Assembly: GCF_007785815.1 (NCBI RefSeq)
Contig: NZ_VNIM01000003.1
Span: 48,690-112,689 of the forward strand
From: Alterirhizorhabdus solaris
GTDB lineage: Bacteria; Pseudomonadota; Alphaproteobacteria; Sphingomonadales; Sphingomonadaceae
Direction: 5' to 3'
Length of the DNA: 64,000 bases
Shown here: positions 55,293 to 62,958 of the stretch, piece by piece
How the letters are laid out: every line of letters starts with the position of its first letter
Numbering within the stretch: the stretch's first letter is position 1
Program-made: the position numbers and the translations under genes
Notes under the pieces: generated by a model
Seen by the model: the letters and a program-made list of their open reading frames with translations, nothing else
Told to the model about the DNA's origin: nothing
Database searches by the model: none

Positions 55293-56444
55293 TCAGGCGC
55301 TGGCGGCGGCGCGGAGCATCGCCTTGGCGATGATCGTCTGCTGGATCTGGCTGGTGCCCTCGTAGATCCGCAGCAACCGCACGTCGCGATAGAAGCGCTC
55401 GACCTTGTATTCGGCCATGTACCCCGCCCCGCCGTGGATCTGCACGGCGCGATCGGCGATCCGGCCCACGGCCTCGCTGGCGTAGTATTTGAGTGCGGAG
55501 CAATCGAGGCTCACCTTCTCGCCCGCGTCGAAGCGCGCGGCGGTGGCGTTCATCAGCGCCTCGGTGGTCAACTGGTCCACCTTGCAGTCGGCCAGCATCC
55601 CCTGCACCAGCTGGAAGTCGGCGATCGGCGAACCGAACTGCCGCCGCTCCATCGCGTAGCGCAGCGACATCTCGATCAGCCGGTCGCACATGCCCAGCGA
55701 CACCGCCGCGATGTGAATGCGCCCGCGATCGAGCACCTTCATCGCCGTCTTGAAGCCGAGGCCGGGGGTGCCGCCGATGATATTCTCGGCCGGTATCATC
55801 ACGTCGTCGAAGATCACGTCGCACGTCTTGGCGCCGCGCTGGCCCATCTTGCGGTCCGGCGCGCCCAGGCTGATGCCGGGTGTGTCGGCCGGTACGATGA
55901 AGGCGGAGATGCCGCCCGACCCCTTCACGCCCTGATCTGTGCGCGCCATCAGCGTGAACATCGTCGCGCGCGGGGCATTGGTGATATACCGCTTGGTGCC
56001 GTTGATCCGGTAGCGGTCGCCCTCCAGCACCGCCGTGGTACGCAGCGATCCGGCATCCGATCCGGCCTCCGGCTCGGTCAGCGCGAAACTGGCGATCACC
56101 TCGCCGGCGGCCAGCCGGGGCAGCCATTCGCGCTTCTGCGCCTCGGTGCCGTCGATCACGATGCCCTGGCTGCCGATGCCCACGGTGGTGCCGATCACCG
56201 ACCGGAACGAGACGGAGGCGCGCGTGATCTCGCGGATGATGCCCGCCTCTTCCGCCATCGACAGGCCGAGGCCGCCATATTCCTCCGGCACGGAAAGGCC
56301 GAACAGACCCATCTCGCGCATTTCCGAGACGATCGCCTCGGGCACGGCGTCGTCCTGCTCCACCTGATCCTCGGCCGGGATCAACCGCTCCTCGACGAAG
56401 CGACGCACGGTGTTGCGCAGTAGATCGAACGTTTCGCTATCCAT
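55293..56444 (-). CDS. Acyl-CoA dehydrogenase
   Basis: 383 residues, standard FAD enzyme: FALTEPEAGSDAGSLRT, INGTKRYITNAP, and LRIYEGTSQIQQ with the catalytic Glu region. This is the usual short/branched-chain type. First gene of a seven-gene operon (dehydrogenase, thiolase, cytochrome c, CoA-transferase, SDR, hydratase, Mcd-like dehydrogenase) under operator copy 9. Confidence 0.93.
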   Translation of the reverse strand: MDSETFDLLRNTVRRFVEERLIPAEDQVEQDDAVPEAIVSEMREMGLFGLSVPEEYGGLGLSMAEEAGIIREITRASVSFRSVIGTTVGIGSQGIVIDGTEAQKREWLPRLAAGEVIASFALTEPEAGSDAGSLRTTAVLEGDRYRINGTKRYITNAPRATMFTLMARTDQGVKGSGGISAFIVPADTPGISLGAPDRKMGQRGAKTCDVIFDDVMIPAENIIGGTPGLGFKTAMKVLDRGRIHIAAVSLGMCDRLIEMSLRYAMERRQFGSPIADFQLVQGMLADCKVDQLTTEALMNATAARFDAGEKVSLDCSALKYYASEAVGRIADRAVQIHGGAGYMAEYKVERFYRDVRLLRIYEGTSQIQQTIIAKAMLRAAASA

Positions 56445-56516
56445 CGCTCGGCATCCTTCCCCGCCGGTCGTGCCGGCCTGTCGCGGTTATCCCGCCGGCC
56501 CGACCTAAAGTCAATC

Positions 56517-56540
56517 AATTCTGCACGGTGGGGTAGTTTT
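56517..56540 (-). promoter_or_regulatory. Operator copy 9, before seven-gene beta-oxidation operon
   Basis: Left half AATTCTGC is perfect, right half GTAGTTTT nearly so; centre ACGGTGGG. 73 bp before the dehydrogenase start; touches the stop codon of the CoA-transferase gene behind it. Confidence 0.6.
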
Positions 56541-57747
56541 ATGCGACCACCCCCCGGTCGTGCAGAGCGGCGATCGCGCCGTCGCCGAGGCCGAGCACGC
56601 TCGCCAGCACCTCGTCGCTGTGCGCCCCCAGCCGGGGCGCGGGGGCGACCGGGCCGCGCTCGGTGCCGGCGAAGTGGATCGCCGGGCCGGCGGCGGGATA
56701 GGTCAGCCCGCTCGGGTGCGCGATCGTCTCGAACGTCGGGTTGCCGTCGAACAGGCGCGGATCGGCGGCCGCCTCGGACAGGGTGCGATATTCGGACCAC
56801 GTGACGCCCGCCCGGTCGAACGCGCTGCCAAGATCGCCCGCCGTCCGCGTCACCATCGCCGCCGCGAACAGCGGGAACAGGCGCGCGCGGTGGGTAAAGC
56901 GCGCGCCTTCGTCGCGTGCGAACCGCACGCCCACCTCCGCCTCGATCGAGTCCACCGCCGCCGCGATGCCCAGCACATCGATCAGCCCGGACCATTGCTT
57001 CGGCGTGATCGCCACCAGCATCAACCGCCGCCCGTCCGCCGTCGCGAAATCGCGGCCGAACGCGCCGTACAGGTCGTTGCCCATGCGCGGCCGGTCGCCG
57101 CCCATCAGCGTCTCCGCCAGTTGCCCGCTCTGCGACAGGCACGTCGCCGCGACATCGGACAGCGCGATCCGCACGTCCGCGCCCTTGCCGGTCCGCCGCC
57201 GTGCCGCCTCGGCCGCGACCATCGCGAACGCCGCCTGCGCGCCGGTGATGAAATCCCACGCGGGGAACACGTGATTGACCGGTTCGGCCGAGTCCTTCGG
57301 CCCGGTCATCAACGGCACGCCGACCGAGGCGTTGATCGTGTAATCGAGCGCCGGCGCGCCATCGGCCCACCCCATCACGCGCACGCACACGATGTCCGCG
57401 CGCCGCGCCGCCAGCGCTTCGTACGAAAGGAAGCCGCGCACCGGGAAGTTGGTGAGGAACAGGCCGCCATCCTCGCCCGGCGCCGTCGCCAGCGCCACCG
57501 CCAGCTCGCGCCCCTCGCCGGAGGACAGGTCGATCGCGATCGATTTCTTGCCCTTGTTCAGCCCCTCCCAATAGAGGCTCTCGCCATTGGGCGCGAGCGG
57601 CCAGCGGCGGAAATCCGGCCCGCCGCCGATGGCATCGATGCGGATCACCTCCGCCCCCATCTGCGCCAGTTGCATGCCCGCCGACGGCCCGGCGATGAAC
57701 GCCGCCGCCTCCACCACGCGCAAGCCTGCGAGAAGATCGTAGGTCAT
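56539..57747 (-). CDS. Family III CoA-transferase (CaiB/BaiF)
   Basis: 402 residues: VVEAAAFIAGPSAGMQLAQMGAEVIRID, LNKGKKSIAIDL, catalytic Asp in VRIALSDVAATC. More divergent than the copy at 52359. Start overlaps the oxidoreductase stop (ATGA). Last gene of the operon behind copy 10. Acceptor unknown. Confidence 0.88.
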   Translation of the reverse strand: MTYDLLAGLRVVEAAAFIAGPSAGMQLAQMGAEVIRIDAIGGGPDFRRWPLAPNGESLYWEGLNKGKKSIAIDLSSGEGRELAVALATAPGEDGGLFLTNFPVRGFLSYEALAARRADIVCVRVMGWADGAPALDYTINASVGVPLMTGPKDSAEPVNHVFPAWDFITGAQAAFAMVAAEAARRRTGKGADVRIALSDVAATCLSQSGQLAETLMGGDRPRMGNDLYGAFGRDFATADGRRLMLVAITPKQWSGLIDVLGIAAAVDSIEAEVGVRFARDEGARFTHRARLFPLFAAAMVTRTAGDLGSAFDRAGVTWSEYRTLSEAAADPRLFDGNPTFETIAHPSGLTYPAAGPAIHFAGTERGPVAPAPRLGAHSDEVLASVLGLGDGAIAALHDRGVVA

Positions 57748-58754
57748 GCCGCCGCGTCCCCGAGGCGGACGAGCATCTTGCCCAGCCCCTCGCCGTTGAA
57801 CAGGCCATCGAAGGCATCCAGCGCGCGGTCGATACCGTCGTACACCGTCTCGGCCTGCACCATCTGCCCGGCGGCATGCCACGCCGTCACGTCGGCGAGG
57901 AACTGCGCCTCGTGGTGCAGGTGGCTCAGCGCGATGAACCCCTCCAGCCGCAATTCCTTGGTGACGGCCTGCGTCAGATTACGCGGCGCGGCGCTCGGCT
58001 CGGTAGCGTTGTACTGCGAGATCATGCCGCACAGAGCGAAGCGCGCGCGCGGATTGGCGATCGACAGCGCCGCTTGCAGATGATCGCCGCCGACATTGTC
58101 GAAATACACGTCGATGCCCTCCGGCGCGGCGCGGGCCAGCGCCTTGGTCAGGCTCGGTTCCGCCTTGTAGTCGATCGCCGCGTCCAGCTTGAGCACCTCG
58201 GTGAGGAACGCGGACTTGCGCGGCCCGCCGGCGGCGCCGATCACCCTGTGCCCCTTCAGCTTGGCGATCTGGCAGACGACCGAGCCGACCCCGCCCGATG
58301 CCGCCGACACGAACACCACGTCGCCCGGCTTCAGCGCCGCCACGTGCAGCAGGCCGACATAGGCGGTCAGCCCGGTCATCCCGGCAAACCCCAGATAGGC
58401 CTGCGGCGGCAGCGTGCGCGCGCGCTTCTGCACCCTATCGGCCGGCGCGGTGAACGCCTCGCGCCAGCCGAGCCGCGACCACACCAGATCGCCGGGCGCG
58501 AAGGCGGGATCGCCCGAGGCGACCACCTCGCCCACCGCCGGCCCCTCCATCGCGCGGCTAAGCTCCAACGGCGGCACATAGCTGCGCGCGTCGCTCATCC
58601 GCCCGCGCATCGCCGGGTCCATCGTCATCCACAGGTTGCGGACCTGCACCTCGCCGGCCGCGGGGGCCGGCACCGCCACCTGCGCGATCGAAAAGTCCTC
58701 GCGCACGGGCGCTCCCTGCGGCCGTCGCTCCAGCCGGACTTCGCGTGAGTTCAT
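57744..58754 (-). CDS. NADP-dependent MDR-family oxidoreductase
   Basis: 336 residues of the zinc-free medium-chain reductase group (prostaglandin reductase/enoyl reductase type): LWMTMDPAMRGRM, ASGGVGSVVCQIAKLKGHRVIG, FDNVGGDHLQAAL. Reduces alpha,beta-unsaturated ketones or enoyl-CoA. ATG at 58754 has AAGGA 8 nt upstream; a TTG 6 nt earlier is too close to it. Third gene of its unit. Confidence 0.9.
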   Translation of the reverse strand: MNSREVRLERRPQGAPVREDFSIAQVAVPAPAAGEVQVRNLWMTMDPAMRGRMSDARSYVPPLELSRAMEGPAVGEVVASGDPAFAPGDLVWSRLGWREAFTAPADRVQKRARTLPPQAYLGFAGMTGLTAYVGLLHVAALKPGDVVFVSAASGGVGSVVCQIAKLKGHRVIGAAGGPRKSAFLTEVLKLDAAIDYKAEPSLTKALARAAPEGIDVYFDNVGGDHLQAALSIANPRARFALCGMISQYNATEPSAAPRNLTQAVTKELRLEGFIALSHLHHEAQFLADVTAWHAAGQMVQAETVYDGIDRALDAFDGLFNGEGLGKMLVRLGDAAA

Positions 58755-58766
58755 GCGCAATATCCT

Positions 58767-59897
58767 TCAGTAGCCGGCAAGGCGGCCGTATCGTTCGCGG
58801 TGGAAGGCGCTGCTGCCCCAGGTCGCGTCGGCCACCGCCGCGCGTTTCAGGTACAGGCCGGCGTCATGTTCCTCGGTCATGCCGATGCCGCCGTGCATCT
58901 GCACCATCTCTCGCGCGACGCGGTGCAGCGTCTCGCCCGCCAGCGCCTTGGCCAGCGACACCAGCATCGGCGCATCGGCGCTGTCGGCATCCAGCGCGGC
59001 GAGCGCCGCCTCGACGGCGGAGCGCGTGAGGACGAGTTCGGCGTACATGCCCACCGCGCGATGCTGGAGCGCCTGGAACGAGCCGATCAGCTGGCCGAAC
59101 TGCGTGCGCGTGCCGAGATAGTCGATCGTCGTCTCGAACGCCTGCGTGGCGCTGCCGAGCATCTCGGCGGCAAGGCCCGCGCGGCCGCGATCGAGGATAT
59201 GGTCGAGCAGCGCGCCGCCCGTCTCCGCGCCGCCCAGCATCGCGTCGTCACCCACCGTCACGCGATCGAGGCGCAGCCGCGCGGCACCGCGCCCGTCGAT
59301 CCGGGCGAGCGGCTCGCGGGACAGGCCCGGCGCATCCGAGGGAATGAGGAACAGACCGATGCCGTCCCGCCCGTCACCCGCCACGCGCGCGGCGACCACA
59401 AAGGCATCGGCGGCCATGCCGTCCGGCACCGGCGCCTTCACCCCGACGAGCCGCCAGCCTTCGCCTTCGCGGGTTGCGGCCAGCGCGATGCGCGAGGGAT
59501 CGTGGCGCCCTTCCTCCTCCAGCGCCAGCACCACCACCGCCTCGCCCGTGGCGATACGCGGCAGCCATGCCGCCTGCTGGACCGCGCCGGCACCGAGCGA
59601 CAGCGCGCTCACCCCGACCAGTCCGCTCGACAGCAACGGCGATGCGACGAGCGTGCGGCCGAGCTGTTCCAGGATCAGCCCCACGCCGACGAAGCCGAAG
59701 TCCGATCCGCCATGTTCCTCCGGCACGAGGATGCCGGCCCAGCCCATCGCCGCCATGTCGGCGAACAGCGCCGGGTCATAGCCCGTGCCGGGCGCCTCGT
59801 GCAGCATCCGGCGCAGGGCCGTCACCGGCGCGCGATCGGCGACCCATTCGGCGGCCATGTCGCGCAGCAGCGCCTGCTCCTCGGTCAGCACGGCCAT
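58767..59897 (-). CDS. Acyl-CoA dehydrogenase (second subunit type)
   Basis: 376 residues with a divergent FAD site (VLALEEEGRHDPSRIA in place of the usual T-EP-A-GSD), a good dehydrogenase C-terminal half (GRAGLAAEMLGSATQAFE, VQMHGGIGMTEEHDAGLYLKRA). It is directly behind another dehydrogenase gene (14 bp). Such pairs in sterol and pimelate catabolism form alpha2beta2 enzymes; here the partner at 59912 is the likely mate. Confidence 0.85.
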   Translation of the reverse strand: MAVLTEEQALLRDMAAEWVADRAPVTALRRMLHEAPGTGYDPALFADMAAMGWAGILVPEEHGGSDFGFVGVGLILEQLGRTLVASPLLSSGLVGVSALSLGAGAVQQAAWLPRIATGEAVVVLALEEEGRHDPSRIALAATREGEGWRLVGVKAPVPDGMAADAFVVAARVAGDGRDGIGLFLIPSDAPGLSREPLARIDGRGAARLRLDRVTVGDDAMLGGAETGGALLDHILDRGRAGLAAEMLGSATQAFETTIDYLGTRTQFGQLIGSFQALQHRAVGMYAELVLTRSAVEAALAALDADSADAPMLVSLAKALAGETLHRVAREMVQMHGGIGMTEEHDAGLYLKRAAVADATWGSSAFHRERYGRLAGY

Positions 59898-59911
59898 GCC
59901 GCTCCCTTCCG

Positions 59912-61105
59912 TCACTTGCGCACCGGCGCATCCGGCAGGCCCAGCGTCCGCTTCGCCGCGATATTGTTCTGGATCTCGTAGCTGCCGCCGTAGATCGAGA
60001 AGGCGCGGCTGTGCAGCCACTGGCGCGCCGCCTCGATCTCCGTCTCGCCATAGCCTTGCCCGGTCCAGCCCAGCCCCTGCTCGCCGAGCAGTTCGAGCAT
60101 CAGGTCCGCGCGGTCCTGCGCCACGTCGGACCCGAGGTTCTTCAGCACCGGCACCATCGCGTCGCCCGGGATGCCGGCCTTGATCCCGGCGCCGATCCGC
60201 GCCCGCGTCAGATTGTAGGCCTGCACGCGCATCGCGTGGCGGATCAGGCGGGCGCGCACGTCCGGTTCGGCGATCCGGCCCTGCGCATCCACGCCGAGCC
60301 GTTCCCGCGCCAGCGGGAGCAGGCTCGCCCCCCCCCCGCGCCCTTCGGAAAGGCTGTCGCGCTCGAACTGCAACAGGCGCTTGGCGATGCCCCAGCCCTC
60401 GTTGATCCGGCCCACCAGATTGTCCTTGGGCACGCGCACCGCGTTCAGGAACATCTCGCAGAAATGGCTGGATCCGCTGATGAGCGTGATCGGTCGCGTC
60501 TCCACGCCGGGGGTGGTCATGTCGATCAGCAGGAAACTGATGCCGCGCTGCTTGGCCGACGTATCGGTACGGACGAGCGCGAAGCACCAGTCGGCGTGGT
60601 TCGCGCCGGAAGTCCACACCTTCTGGCCTTCCACCAGCCAGTGATCGCCCTCGTCGGTGCAACGGGTCTGGAGCGAGGCGAGATCCGATCCCGCGCCCGG
60701 CTCCGAAAAACCCTGGCACCAGCGCACCCGGCCGGCAGCGATCCCGGGCAGATGCGCCGCCTTCTGCGCGTCGGTGCCATATTCCAGCAGCGTCGGCCCG
60801 AGCATCGTGTAGCCCGTCATCTTCATCGGGTTGAACGCGCCGATCCGCGCCATTTCCTCGGCGAGGATCCGCACGTCGCCCGCATCGAGCCCGGCGCCGC
60901 CATAAACGACCGGCCAGCCGGGGGCGCCCCAGCGCTGCGCCGCCATGCGATCGCGCCACACTTGCCAGTCCGCATCCGCCTCCGCGAAGGCGGCGTCGTT
61001 CTGGTAGGGCACCGGATTGCGATAGGCGAGCGACGGCGGGAAGTTGGCCTCCAGCCACGCGCGCGCCTCGGCGCGAAATCCGGCGGGAGCGTCCGATCCT
61101 GTCAT
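59912..61105 (-). CDS. Acyl-CoA dehydrogenase (first subunit type)
   Basis: 397 residues. RWGAPGWPVVYGGAGLDA, CQGFSEPGAGSDLASLQT, VWTSGANHADWCFALVRT and RAFSIYGGSYEIQNNI; the sequence is of the FadE/PimC class that works on long, cyclic or side-chain acyl-CoAs. First gene of the unit dehydrogenase-dehydrogenase-reductase-CoA-transferase, 41 bp downstream of operator copy 10. Confidence 0.9.
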   Translation of the reverse strand: MTGSDAPAGFRAEARAWLEANFPPSLAYRNPVPYQNDAAFAEADADWQVWRDRMAAQRWGAPGWPVVYGGAGLDAGDVRILAEEMARIGAFNPMKMTGYTMLGPTLLEYGTDAQKAAHLPGIAAGRVRWCQGFSEPGAGSDLASLQTRCTDEGDHWLVEGQKVWTSGANHADWCFALVRTDTSAKQRGISFLLIDMTTPGVETRPITLISGSSHFCEMFLNAVRVPKDNLVGRINEGWGIAKRLLQFERDSLSEGRGGGASLLPLARERLGVDAQGRIAEPDVRARLIRHAMRVQAYNLTRARIGAGIKAGIPGDAMVPVLKNLGSDVAQDRADLMLELLGEQGLGWTGQGYGETEIEAARQWLHSRAFSIYGGSYEIQNNIAAKRTLGLPDAPVRK

Positions 61106-61145
61106 TCCTTGCCCCTCCCTGCCCGGCGATTCCGGTCGTCTTCAT

Positions 61146-61169
61146 AAAACTGCATTATCGGATACAATT
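61146..61169 (-). promoter_or_regulatory. Operator copy 10, before two-dehydrogenase operon
   Basis: Perfect half AAAACTGC, centre ATTATCGG, weaker half ATACAATT; 41 bp before the dehydrogenase start. Confidence 0.6.
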
Positions 61170-61251
61170 TGGATTGCCCCGACGCAATGTCATTCGCCCG
61201 GTGCGGCGGTGAATGGCGCGGTTTCCGCCGCCACCCGCGGCAGTCGCCGGA

Positions 61252-61458
61252 TCATGCCGCGGTCGCGCCGTCATCGATCACCAGCGCGCGCTCCGGGCAG
61301 GATTTCGCCCCGCGCCACGCGGCCCGCTCCTGATCCTCGGGCACGGCGATATCGCCGGGCGTGATGTAACCCTCGTCGTCCAGCACGAACACGTCGGGCG
61401 CCTGCGCCCAGCAGCGCGCATGGCCCTGACACTTTTCCCGCAGCACCCGCACGATCAT
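61252..61458 (-). CDS. [3Fe-4S]-type ferredoxin, partner of the P450
   Basis: 68 residues. Ligands Cys10, Cys16 and Cys54 with His13 where a fourth Cys would sit: CQGHARC and CPERAL, the C-x2-H-x2-C-xn-CP pattern of small P450-associated [3Fe-4S] ferredoxins. Overlaps the P450 stop (ATGA), so the two are made together. No ferredoxin reductase gene is in the window. Confidence 0.9.
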   Translation of the reverse strand: MIVRVLREKCQGHARCWAQAPDVFVLDDEGYITPGDIAVPEDQERAAWRGAKSCPERALVIDDGATAA

Positions 61459-62678
61459 GCCGCCACCGCCTTCTCGCCCCAAGCGAGTTCGAGATCGTCG
61501 ATGCCGAACACATGCCCGCCGTAGGTCAGCGGGGCGGTGCCTTCGGCGATGCGGAAGGACGGGATGCGCGCCAGCCATTCCTCCATCGCGATCACCAGCT
61601 CGCGCCGCGCCAGATGCGAGCCGAGGCAGCGGTGCGGCCCGTAGGCGAAGGCGACGTGGCGGTTGTTCTCGCGCGTCAGGTCGATGCGGTTCGGGCACTC
61701 GAACTCGGCCGGATCGCGGTTGGCCACCATCGACGGGCAGGAAACCCGGTCCCCCGCCTTGATGAAGATGCCGTCGAACTCGGTATCGTGCGAAGCGATC
61801 CGGGTCATCAGCACCGTGGGGAAAGCGCGCAGCAGCTCCTCCACGGCGAGCACGATGGCGGCGGGGTCGCCGCGTAGGCGTGCCTGCTCCTCCGGGGTCT
61901 CGGCGAGATAGCGGAAATTGAAGCCGATCGCGGCGGCGACGGTATCCAGCCCCGCGACGAACAGCAGCGCGCCCATCCCCACCGCCTCGCGGTCGCTCAT
62001 CGGCTGCCCGTTCACCGTGGCCTGCACCACGAAGGTCATGAAGTCGTCGGCCGGCTCGCGGCGGCGCAACGCCACCAGCTCGCGCATGAAGCCCACCACC
62101 GTGCGGATCGCCTCGCCGCGCTCCTCCGGCGTGCCGTGGAACTGCTTGTCCGCCCAGCCGAGGAACTCGTCGCGGCGCGATTGCGGCAGGCCGAGGAATT
62201 CGAGGAATACGCCGACCGCGAACGGGAAGGCGAAGCCCTGCATCACCTCGCAACGACTACGATCCTTGAGGCCCTCGATCAGTTCCACGGCACGCGCGCG
62301 ATTGGCGGTTTCCATCGCCATCACCCGCTTCGGGCTGAGCAGCGGGTTCAGCAGCGAGCGATAGGCGCCGTGCTCCGGCGGGTCGATCTCGAGCGGGATC
62401 GTCGGCAGGTCCTCGCCCAGCGCCTGCTCGAACAACCTACGGTGGCTGGAGAAGGTTTCGGCATCCTGCAGCACGCGGCGCTGGTCCTCGGCGCGGACGA
62501 AAACCCAAGTGCCGTGGCCGTCATAGGTGTTGTTCGGCGCGTAGAACACCGGTGGCCCGTCGTGCAGCCCTGCCAGCGCGCCCTGCGGATCACCCCCGCG
62601 CTCGGGGGCCATGCCGGGGGCCGTCCAGTAGCTGAAATCACGCACAAGTCCGGCGGGGACATGCTCGGGAACGGACAT
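61455..62678 (-). CDS. Cytochrome P450, P450cam (CYP101)-like
   Basis: 407 residues. Oxygen-activation helix LLFVAGLDTVAAA (about 238), ExxR in VEELLR, heme-binding loop FAYGPHRCLGSHLARRE with axial Cys near residue 351. The stretches around the I-helix and the heme loop closely resemble camphor hydroxylase (GLDTV and CLGxHLARRE). Predicted soluble monooxygenase inserting one oxygen in an unactivated carbon of the substrate. Start ATG at 62678 has GGAGAGG upstream. First gene of a two-gene unit with its own promoter. Confidence 0.92.
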   Translation of the reverse strand: MSVPEHVPAGLVRDFSYWTAPGMAPERGGDPQGALAGLHDGPPVFYAPNNTYDGHGTWVFVRAEDQRRVLQDAETFSSHRRLFEQALGEDLPTIPLEIDPPEHGAYRSLLNPLLSPKRVMAMETANRARAVELIEGLKDRSRCEVMQGFAFPFAVGVFLEFLGLPQSRRDEFLGWADKQFHGTPEERGEAIRTVVGFMRELVALRRREPADDFMTFVVQATVNGQPMSDREAVGMGALLFVAGLDTVAAAIGFNFRYLAETPEEQARLRGDPAAIVLAVEELLRAFPTVLMTRIASHDTEFDGIFIKAGDRVSCPSMVANRDPAEFECPNRIDLTRENNRHVAFAYGPHRCLGSHLARRELVIAMEEWLARIPSFRIAEGTAPLTYGGHVFGIDDLELAWGEKAVAA

Positions 62679-62689
62679 CGGCCTCTCCG

Positions 62690-62704
62690 TACAGATGATC
62701 TGTA
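62690..62704 (-). promoter_or_regulatory. 15-bp perfect palindrome before the P450 gene
   Basis: TACAGATGATCTGTA, fully symmetric around one base, 12 bp before the start codon and downstream of the inferred promoter. It differs from the island's 24-bp motif, so a second regulator may control the P450. Confidence 0.5.
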
Positions 62705-62714
62705 TTGACGACGA

Positions 62715-62742
62715 AAAGTAGCCAGTTGAGCAATATTGTCAA
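62715..62742 (-). promoter_or_regulatory. Probable promoter of the P450-ferredoxin unit
   Basis: Perfect -35 TTGACA (62742-62737 on the minus strand), 16-bp spacer, weak -10 TACTTT (62720-62715). The -35 sits in a near-perfect palindrome TTGAGCAATATTGTCAA (62726-62742), a possible further operator. Confidence 0.45.
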
Positions 62743-62837
62743 CGGCTATCCGTCTCATCCGATGTGCGGGTGGGAAAACGACACGATCGCCACCGCCCGT
62801 ACGCCATGCCGCCCGTGCGGTACGTCATACGCCGTCG

Positions 62838-62861
62838 AATTATGCCCGATGATGCAGTTTT
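62838..62861 (+). promoter_or_regulatory. Operator copy 11, before CoA-transferase at 62959
   Basis: The best copy: half-sites AATTATGC and GCAGTTTT, centre CCGATGAT. It is 98 bp upstream of the CoA-transferase start and 160 bp from the P450 start, so it could serve either. Confidence 0.65.
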
Positions 62862-62958
62862 GCTTGCACTTCCTCCCCAAGCGGGTGATGGAGGGCGGCG
62901 AAGGCGCGCTCGAAGGCGGCCACGCCATGATGCGTCGATCCGATGCGAGAGGATGAGA

